Assembly: GCA_025964405.1 (NCBI GenBank)
Contig: JAOPYW010000186.1
Location: 1-5,443 of the forward strand
Direction: 5' to 3'
DNA from: Thermoleophilia bacterium
GTDB lineage: Bacteria > Actinomycetota > Thermoleophilia > Gaiellales > SKUG01
DNA length: 5,443 bases
Below are positions 1 through 4,438 of this stretch, one piece after another. How positions within the stretch are numbered: position 1 is the stretch's first letter; the number at the start of each line of letters is the position of its first letter. The position numbers and the translations under genes are program-made. Under the pieces are notes generated by a model that was given only the letters and a program-made list of their open reading frames with translations, was not told the origin of the DNA and made no database searches.

Positions 1-1428
1 TTCCGCACGACGACCGAGAGCCCGCGCGTGCTCATCGCCAACTCCAACCTCGTGCCGCGCTTCGCGACGTGGGACGAGTTCCGCCGGCTCGAGCAGCTCG
101 GCCTCACCATGTACGGCCAGATGACCGCCGGCAGCTGGATCTACATCGGCACCCAGGGCATCCTGCAGGGCACCTTCCAGACCTTCGCCGCCGCCGCCCG
201 CAAGCACTACGGTGCCGCCGACCTCGCCGGGCGCACCATCCTCACCGCCGGCCTCGGCGGCATGGGTGGCGCGCAGCCCCTCGCCGCGACGCTCGCCGGC
301 GGCGCGATCCTCTGCATCGAGGTCGACCCGCACCGCGTGCAGCGCCGGCTCGAGACCCGCTACCTCGACGAGGTCGCCCCGACCCTCGAGGAGGGCGTCG
401 CGCGCGTCGAGGCCGCGGCCGCAGCGGGCGAGGCGCTCAGCGTGGGCGTCGTGGCCAACGCGGGCGACGCGTTCCCCGCACTGCACGCGATGGGCTTCCG
501 CCCCGACCTCGTCACCGACCAGACGAGTGCCCACGACATGCTCGGCGGCTACGTGCCGCATGGCATGAGCCTCGAGGCGGCGGTGGAGCTGCGCGCGAGC
601 GATCCTGACGAGTACCTCGCGCGGGCGCGGGCGACGGTCGTGACCCACGTGCGGGCCATGCTCGACTTCCAGGCGAGTGGGTCGCACACCTTCGACTACG
701 GCAACAACATCCGCACCGAGGCGCTCGACGCCGGCGTGGAGAACGCGTTCGACTTCGCGGGGTTCGTGCCCGAATACATCCGTCCACTCTTCTCGCGTGG
801 CATCGGTCCGTTCCGCTGGGCGGCGCTCTCGGGCGACCCGGCTGACATCGCGCGCATCGACCGCGCGCTGGCCGAGGCGTTCCCCGATGACGAGTTGCTG
901 CAGCGGTGGCTGCGCCTCGCGCCGGAGAAGGTCGCCTTCCAGGGGTTGCCGGCGCGCATCTGCTGGCTCGGCTACGGCGATCGCCAGAAGGCCGGGCTCA
1001 TCTTCAACGAGCTCGTCGCGAGCGGCGAGGTGTCAGCTCCGATCGTGATCGGCCGCGACCACCTCGACGCAGGCAGCGTGGCGTCACCGTTCCGCGAGAC
1101 CGAGGCGATGCAGGACGGATCCGACGCGATCGCCGACTGGCCGCTGCTCAACGCACTCATCAACACCGCGGCGGGGGCGAGCTGGGTGAGCCTGCACCAT
1201 GGCGGCGGCGTCGGCATCGGCAACTCGATCCACGCCGGCATGGTCGTCGTGGCCGACGGCACCGAGCGCGCGAGGCAGCGACTGACACGCGTGCTCGACG
1301 CCGACCCCGGCATGGGGGTCATCCGCCACCTCGACGCCGGCTACGACGAGGCGATCGCCGCCGCCGACGAGCACCCCGAGCTGCGCACGCCCGGCCGCGG
1401 CATCCCGGTCGAGGCGCCGCCGAGCTGA
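1..1428 (+). CDS. hutU: Urocanate hydratase (urocanase), 5'-truncated by the window edge
   Basis: Cytosolic, NAD+-dependent second enzyme of histidine degradation; it hydrates urocanate to 4-imidazolone-5-propionate. The frame is open from base 1 (FRTTESPRVLIANSNLVP...) to the TGA at 1426-1428, giving 475 visible residues. The GTG at 28 is an internal valine, not a start. Numbering from base 1, I see the glycine-rich NAD+-binding loop GLGGMGGAQP (84-93), FDYGNNIR (231-238), the block around YIRPLFSRGIGPFRWAALSGDP, and the urocanase signature FQGLPARICW (313-322). The catalytic cysteine is C321, equivalent to Cys410 of the Pseudomonas putida enzyme. That offset implies about 90 N-terminal residues upstream and a normal full length near 560. 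GRDHLDAGSVASP and the HHGGGVGIGNSIHAGM stretch follow, the latter in an actinobacterial-like form. No frameshift or missing key residue is seen. The next gene converges on it, and hutI lies 1.7 kb downstream. Its promoter is outside the window. Confidence 0.97.
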   Translation, partial: FRTTTESPRVLIANSNLVPRFATWDEFRRLEQLGLTMYGQMTAGSWIYIGTQGILQGTFQTFAAAARKHYGAADLAGRTILTAGLGGMGGAQPLAATLAGGAILCIEVDPHRVQRRLETRYLDEVAPTLEEGVARVEAAAAAGEALSVGVVANAGDAFPALHAMGFRPDLVTDQTSAHDMLGGYVPHGMSLEAAVELRASDPDEYLARARATVVTHVRAMLDFQASGSHTFDYGNNIRTEALDAGVENAFDFAGFVPEYIRPLFSRGIGPFRWAALSGDPADIARIDRALAEAFPDDELLQRWLRLAPEKVAFQGLPARICWLGYGDRQKAGLIFNELVASGEVSAPIVIGRDHLDAGSVASPFRETEAMQDGSDAIADWPLLNALINTAAGASWVSLHHGGGVGIGNSIHAGMVVVADGTERARQRLTRVLDADPGMGVIRHLDAGYDEAIAAADEHPELRTPGRGIPVEAPPS

Positions 1429-1475
1429 CCTTGTGGCGCCGGCGCGCCCGCGGCGCGGGCGGCGAGTGCGCGCGG

Positions 1476-1489
1476 CTCGGCGCGCCGAG
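1476..1489. terminator. Perfect 14-bp palindrome/hairpin after hutU
   Basis: CTCGGCGCGCCGAG reads identically on both strands. It can be extended outward by GCGG (1472-1475) pairing with CCGC (1492-1495) across a two-base bulge. It lies 48 bp after the hutU stop. A separate 7-bp stem, CGCCCGC (1445-1451) with GCGGGCG (1455-1461), sits just before it. No T-run follows, which is usual for terminators of very GC-rich bacteria. It may work with the stronger hairpin at 1498-1517. An operator is a less likely reading because no gene starts here. Confidence 0.4.
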
Positions 1490-1497
1490 TGCCGCAC

Positions 1498-1517
1498 CAG
1501 TCCGGCAGGCCGGACTG
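1498..1517. terminator. Stem-loop in the hutU/peptidase convergent spacer
   Basis: CAGTCCGGC (1498-1506) and GCCGGACTG (1509-1517) are perfect inverted repeats of 9 bp separated by AG, so the real hairpin is about 8 bp with a four-base loop. It is the strongest hairpin in the spacer, about 70 bp after the hutU stop and 163 bp beyond the end of the convergent peptidase gene. Position and symmetry fit a bidirectional terminator. There is no T tract, so intrinsic termination is inferred from structure and context only. Confidence 0.5.
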
Positions 1518-1584
1518 ACATGACACTCGGTGGACGACCAGTGCGGGTCGCGGCGGCCCCCGCTCGGGTCTCACTCGTTCGGCC

Positions 1585-1601
1585 GGGGCGAATTTGGCCC
1601 C
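1585..1601. terminator. Weak hairpin, possible terminator of the peptidase gene
   Basis: GGGGC (1585-1589) pairs with GCCCC (1597-1601) around a seven-base loop that contains AATTT, one of the few AT-rich runs in the spacer. It lies about 80 bp downstream of the minus-strand peptidase stop. The CCCC arm could instead pair with GGGG at 1608-1611. The stem is short, so this is a tentative assignment. Confidence 0.25.
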
Positions 1602-1608
1602 TGTGACG

Positions 1609-1637
1609 GGGTCGAAGTGACCAACACCCGGGTCGAA
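1609..1637. repeat. Direct repeat GGGTCGAA, 21-bp period
   Basis: GGGTCGAA occurs at 1609-1616 and again at 1630-1637, exactly 21 bp (about two helical turns) apart, in non-coding DNA between two convergent gene ends. The first copy overlaps a small inverted repeat, GGTC (1610-1613) with GACC (1619-1622). No function is evident. Confidence 0.45.
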
Positions 1638-1656
1638 AAGCCAAGGTGTGTTCGCG

Positions 1657-1691
1657 TCACCGCTTCGCGCCCGGCGGGATCACCGCTTCGC
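1657..1691. repeat. 12-bp direct repeat spanning the peptidase stop codon
   Basis: TCACCGCTTCGC is present at 1657-1668 and at 1680-1691. The second copy encodes, on the minus strand, the last three residues (Ala-Lys-Arg) and stop codon of the peptidase. The first copy is an identical out-of-frame duplicate 23 bp further downstream. It looks like a short duplication at the 3' end of the gene. Confidence 0.6.
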
Positions 1692-2324
1692 AGCGACGGT
1701 CACGCCAGCCGGGTAGCCCCACGACTTGAGGTTGTCGATGAAGGTGGTCACCTCGCGCGCGGGAGCGCGGAAGGGTGCCTGCCCGAGCGGATCCATCACG
1801 ACGAACGAATCGTCGCTGGCCTGGTAGCCGGTCAGCGTGACGGCGTGCCCGTCGGGCACGCCCGGCAGGCCGAGCTGACCCGCACGTTCGTACCACGTGC
1901 CAGCCCCGTTGGCGTTGCCCGCTGCGCCCTGCAGCGTCGCGCCCGTGGCCGAGCCGAGCACGACGGCGGTCGCACCGCGCCGCACGTCGTCGAGCAGGTT
2001 CGTGCCGCTCTGCACCATCGTGTGCGGCACCTTCACCTTGGTGAACAGGCGATCGAGGTCCTTCGGAAAGAGTGGTTCGGTGCGATCGGTGCGCTCCGTG
2101 GCCAGCAAGCGCGCTGCGGTGAACGCCTGGTCGACGCCCGCAGCGGTCGTGGGGCGCGGCGCCGCACCGGTCGCCCACAGCGCCATCAGCGACGCGGCCA
2201 CGCCGCAGTCGGCGCTCGTGTCGACATCGCCACCGAGCGGATTCGACACGCCCTTGAGCTGCGACACGAACGCCGCTGACGGGGCGATCGGCGCTGCTGA
2301 AGCGGATGTCGAGGCGAGCTGCAT
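1680..2324 (-). CDS. C39-like (papain-fold) cysteine peptidase family protein, 214 aa
   Basis: Probable papain-fold cysteine peptidase related to the C39_2 group; substrate unknown. What shows this is a catalytic set in the expected order and spacing: a Gln (Q22, candidate oxyanion hole), the nucleophile in DCGVAASLMAL (C40), the His in GHAVTLTGY (H160) and the Asp in VVMDPLG (D178), at the end of the strand following the His. The length of 214 aa fits a stand-alone domain. The N-terminus (MQLASTSASAAP...) is Ala/Ser-rich but has no positive charge or long hydrophobic core, so I see no classical signal peptide and infer a cytosolic or non-classically exported protein. The ATG at 2324 is chosen because an in-frame TAG lies 33 bp upstream with no start codon between, and a TANNNT element sits 7 nt before it. 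It converges on hutU and follows the RDD gene by 116 bp on the same strand. It could also be a bacteriocin-type or transglutaminase-like relative. Confidence 0.7.
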   Translation of the reverse strand: MQLASTSASAAPIAPSAAFVSQLKGVSNPLGGDVDTSADCGVAASLMALWATGAAPRPTTAAGVDQAFTAARLLATERTDRTEPLFPKDLDRLFTKVKVPHTMVQSGTNLLDDVRRGATAVVLGSATGATLQGAAGNANGAGTWYERAGQLGLPGVPDGHAVTLTGYQASDDSFVVMDPLGQAPFRAPAREVTTFIDNLKSWGYPAGVTVAAKR

Positions 2325-2331
2325 GTCAGCA

Positions 2332-2337
2332 ACGGTA
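2332..2337 (-). promoter_or_regulatory. Leaderless-type -10 element (TACCGT) for the peptidase gene
   Basis: On the minus strand TACCGT (a TANNNT match) is followed by 7 bases and then the ATG of the peptidase gene. In actinobacteria this spacing places the transcript start at or beside the A of the ATG. No purine-rich Shine-Dalgarno sequence lies in those 7 bases, and no convincing -35 hexamer is visible. The element suggests that the peptidase gene is transcribed independently of the upstream RDD gene. Confidence 0.5.
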
Positions 2338-2363
2338 CCCCCGGCCCGCCCGACCTACCGCCC

Positions 2364-2385
2364 ACCGGCCGCGACCCGCGCCGGT
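2364..2385. terminator. Weak stem-loop downstream of the RDD gene
   Basis: ACCGGC (2364-2369) pairs with GCCGGT (2380-2385) around a ten-base loop, 56 bp past the RDD stop on the minus strand and before the peptidase promoter. There is no T tract and the stem is short. It is a plausible but weak terminator. The rest of the 2325-2440 spacer shows nothing beyond the peptidase promoter. Confidence 0.22.
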
Positions 2386-2440
2386 CTGCCCACGCGCCCG
2401 GCCAGCTGCGGCCACCGCTCCCCCGAACCGCGACCCGGTG

Positions 2441-3043
2441 TCAGTCGGTGACGACGAGCGTGTTCGCGAGCTTGTCGTGCAGCGCCTGGCGCTTGGGCGT
2501 GAAGGCGATCATCAGGTAACCGATGAACAGCAGCGCCGCGGAGAGGATGCTCGCGAAGTAGCGGCCGGTCGCCGTCAGGTGCGAGATGCGTGCGCCGTCG
2601 TGCTCGCCGATCACCCGCATCGACAGCGCCTTCATGCCGAGCGTCGCCTGCCACGGCGACGCGGTCATGAGCACGGTGTAGATGCCGGCAACGACGAGGG
2701 TGGGCAGGTCGATGTTCCAGTCGAAGTTCCACGAACTGCTGGTGCTGTTCGTCGCGGTCGTACCGAACAAGAGTGACGTCGGCACGCCGACGACGACCGC
2801 GTCGATGACGCCCGCGACGAAGCGTCGACCGATGCCCGACAGGCTCGTTGCGGCGACGGGGAGCGGTGCGACGGCCGACATGCTGCTCGCCGGCACGACG
2901 TAGGGTGCCATCGGGGCGGTGGCCGACATCGGCACGGCGGCGGGCGCCGCGTACGCCAAGGGAGCCGCGCAGTGCGGGCACGGTGTCATGCCGTAGGGAA
3001 TGTTCTGGGCGCCGCAGCGGCCACACGCGAAGAGGTTCGTCAT
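2441..3043 (-). CDS. RDD family membrane protein with N-terminal zinc ribbon, 200 aa
   Basis: Integral membrane protein of unknown precise role; some RDD proteins are implicated in ion transport or salt tolerance. Residues 1-30 form a double-CxxC zinc ribbon (C7, C10, C22, C25). Residues 31-70 are a Pro/Ala/Met-rich linker, probably flexible. The RDD domain follows: SGIGRRFVAGVIDAVVVG holds the Arg (R73/R74) and first Asp (D81), and ALHDKLANTLVV holds the final Asp (D190), with LGMKALSMRVIGEHDG between them. Three hydrophobic segments are visible, about 75-95, 114-130 and 163-181. Termini in the cytoplasm would suit a zinc ribbon. The frame stays open far upstream across hutI on the opposite strand, but homology begins at MTNLFACGRC, so the ATG at 3043 is chosen. 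A weak AGG lies just before it. It is divergent from hutI, and a 21-bp palindrome lies 13 bp upstream of its start. Confidence 0.85.
   Translation of the reverse strand: MTNLFACGRCGAQNIPYGMTPCPHCAAPLAYAAPAAVPMSATAPMAPYVVPASSMSAVAPLPVAATSLSGIGRRFVAGVIDAVVVGVPTSLLFGTTATNSTSSSWNFDWNIDLPTLVVAGIYTVLMTASPWQATLGMKALSMRVIGEHDGARISHLTATGRYFASILSAALLFIGYLMIAFTPKRQALHDKLANTLVVTD
2870..2965 (-). repeat. Degenerate 48-bp (16-residue) repeat in the zinc-ribbon/RDD linker
   Basis: In the linker of the RDD protein MSATAP (from M39) and MSAVAP (from M55) are 16 residues apart, in similar Pro/Ala surroundings. At DNA level GGCCGACAT recurs on the plus strand at 2873-2881 and 2921-2929, a 48-bp period. This suggests an old, diverged tandem duplication that lengthened the linker. 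Low-complexity composition could also produce it by chance. Confidence 0.35.
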
Positions 3044-3056
3044 GCCTGGTCGTCGT

Positions 3057-3077
3057 GTGTCGTTCGACGAGCGACAC
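3057..3077. promoter_or_regulatory. 21-bp near-perfect palindrome, candidate operator
   Basis: The left arm GTGTCGTTCG and right arm CGAGCGACAC flank a central A at 3067; nine of the ten arm pairs are complementary, and the tenth (3063/3071) is T opposite G. The site lies in the 105-bp spacer between the divergent RDD gene (start 3043) and hutI (start 3149). Its size and symmetry fit a dimeric repressor or activator site, for example for a TetR- or GntR-type protein. It does not resemble the Pseudomonas HutC or Corynebacterium HutR sites as I know them. As RNA it could form a hairpin just before the RDD start codon. Confidence 0.45.
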
Positions 3078-3136
3078 GTCGGCCCAGCGGCCCGTGGCCG
3101 CATGGCGGCAGGTGCCGGCCGCACGCGCCCGCGGGG

Positions 3137-3142
3137 TAGGCT
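3137..3142 (+). promoter_or_regulatory. Leaderless-type -10 element (TAGGCT) for hutI
   Basis: TAGGCT (TANNNT) ends 6 bases before the hutI ATG, the spacing expected when transcription starts on the A of the start codon. The intervening GGCGCC contains no Shine-Dalgarno sequence. Its TAG is also an in-frame stop 12 bp upstream of the ATG, which excludes an upstream start and supports the chosen one. No clear -35 hexamer is visible. The element would give hutI its own promoter, separate from hutU. Confidence 0.55.
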
Positions 3143-3148
3143 GGCGCC

Positions 3149-4438
3149 ATGCAGCTTCCGCGCGCCCGCACGCTCATCCACGGTATCGGTACCCTCGTGA
3201 CGCCGGCGCACGTGCCTGCGCCCGTGCGCGGAGCTGACCTCGCCGCGGTGGTCGAGGTGCCCGGCGCCGCGATCGCGATCGACGAGGCCGGCGTGATCAT
3301 CGCGTCGGGCCCCGAGGCCGACGTGCGCGCGCAGGTCGCGATCGACCCCGACACCGAGCTCTACGACGCACGCGGCATGCTCGCCGTGCCGGGCCTGGTC
3401 GACTGCCACGCGCACCTCGTGTTCGACGGCGACCGTGCCAACGAGTTCGAGCTGCGCAATCGCGGCGCGTCGTACGAGGAGATCCACGCGGCGGGTGGCG
3501 GCATCCTCGCGTCGGTCGCGCGTACGCGCGCGGCCCTCGACGCCGGCACGATCGCCCATCAGGTGCGCCGCAACCTCGACTGGATGCTCGCTGCGGGCAC
3601 GACGACCGCCGAGGGCAAGTCGGGCTATGCGCTCACGCTCGAGCACGAACTCGAGTCGCTGAAGGTGCTCGCCTCGGTCGCCGAGCAGCACCCGGTGCAC
3701 GTCACCCAGACGCTGCTCGCGGCGCATACCGTTCCCACCGAATACGCCGGGCGGCCCGACGACTACATCGATGAAGTCGCCATCCCTGCGGCCGAGCGCG
3801 CCGTGCGCGAGGGGCGCGCGAGCGCCGCCGACGTGTTCCTCGAGCGCGGTTCGTTCGACCGTGCGCAGGCGCACCGCTACCTCACCGCCGCCCAGCGCGC
3901 CGGGCTCACCGCGCGCATGCACGGCGACCAGTTCTCCGACCAGGGCGGCATCGAGCTCGCGATCGAGATCGGCGCCCGGTCGATCGACCACCTCGAGGCG
4001 CTCGAAGTCGACGCGCCGCGGCTGGGGGAGCTGGCCGCGTCAGGCGTGGCCGCCGTGCTGCTGCCGCTGTCGTCGCTCTTCCTCGGCCGGCCCTGGGCAC
4101 CCGGCCGCGGGCTCGCCGACGCCGGCGCGATCGTCGCCCTCGCGAGCGACTTCAACCCGGGATCCTCCTACGGCGAGTCGCTCACGCTCGCGATGTCACT
4201 CGCCTGCCTCGGATGCGGCCTCACGGCCGGCGAGGCGCTCACCGCGTGCACCGTCAACGGCGCGTGGGTGCTCGGCCTGAGCGACCGCGTCGGTCGCCTC
4301 GACACCGGCTACCGCGGCGACGTCGTGCTGCTCGACCAGCCGTCGCTGCAGCACCTGCCCTACCACGTGGGCACCCCGGGCGTGCGCGCGGTCTTCGTGG
4401 GCGGCCTCGAGGTCGTCGCGCAGGGCGATCGCTCGTGA
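3149..4438 (+). CDS. hutI: Imidazolonepropionase, 429 aa
   Basis: Third enzyme of histidine degradation: it hydrolyses 4-imidazolone-5-propionate to N-formimino-L-glutamate in the cytosol, using a Zn or Fe ion. It belongs to the amidohydrolase superfamily (TIM barrel with flanking beta-sandwich). Motifs in order: PGLVDCHAHLVFDGDRANEF with metal ligands H87 and H89 and substrate Arg R96; EGKSGY (Y160); AAHTVPTEY (H193); ARMHGDQFSD (metal ligand H258, Q261); SIDHLE (H281); LASDFNPGSS (metal/catalytic D334). These align with Bacillus subtilis His80, His82, Arg89, Tyr152, His185, His249, Glu252, His272 and Asp324 with a smoothly rising offset of 7 to 10, so the protein is complete and probably active. 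Gln replaces Glu252, a variation I recall from other HutI proteins. The length of 429 aa is slightly above the usual 405-420. The start is fixed by an in-frame TAG 12 bp upstream. The stop overlaps the next gene by 4 bp. Confidence 0.96.
   Translation: MQLPRARTLIHGIGTLVTPAHVPAPVRGADLAAVVEVPGAAIAIDEAGVIIASGPEADVRAQVAIDPDTELYDARGMLAVPGLVDCHAHLVFDGDRANEFELRNRGASYEEIHAAGGGILASVARTRAALDAGTIAHQVRRNLDWMLAAGTTTAEGKSGYALTLEHELESLKVLASVAEQHPVHVTQTLLAAHTVPTEYAGRPDDYIDEVAIPAAERAVREGRASAADVFLERGSFDRAQAHRYLTAAQRAGLTARMHGDQFSDQGGIELAIEIGARSIDHLEALEVDAPRLGELAASGVAAVLLPLSSLFLGRPWAPGRGLADAGAIVALASDFNPGSSYGESLTLAMSLACLGCGLTAGEALTACTVNGAWVLGLSDRVGRLDTGYRGDVVLLDQPSLQHLPYHVGTPGVRAVFVGGLEVVAQGDRS
4422..4425 (+). 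promoter_or_regulatory. Ribosome binding site for the gene overlapping hutI
   Basis: AGGG inside the last codons of hutI lies 9 bases before the GTG at 4435. It supports that GTG as the start of the downstream membrane protein and suggests translation coupled to termination of hutI. Confidence 0.4.

Noticed and set aside
28..30. GTG as a possible start of hutU
   Set aside because: The frame is open to base 1 and the residues before it (FRTTESPR) align with the interior of known urocanases, so this is a coding valine.
906..1523. Plus-strand 205-residue frame running past the hutU stop
   Set aside because: It is an Arg-rich out-of-frame shadow of hutU, with no start signal and no recognisable domain.
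1530..2279. Plus-strand open frame across the spacer and peptidase gene
   Set aside because: The encoded protein is low-complexity and basic with no recognisable motif, while the minus strand carries a coherent peptidase with catalytic residues.
3057..3077. Reading the palindrome as a recombination or attachment site
   Set aside because: No integrase, tRNA end, second copy or composition change is visible in the window; a regulatory site is simpler.
3102..3104. ATG upstream of hutI as an alternative start
   Set aside because: It is 47 bp upstream and out of frame with hutI, and the hutI frame has a TAG at 3137-3139.
3044..3991. In-frame upstream extension of the RDD gene, antisense to hutI (516-residue open frame in total)
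   Set aside because: It overlaps the well-supported hutI gene, is Arg/Ala/Gly-rich low-complexity sequence, and RDD/zinc-ribbon homology begins at the ATG at 3043. It is an antisense shadow of GC-rich coding DNA.
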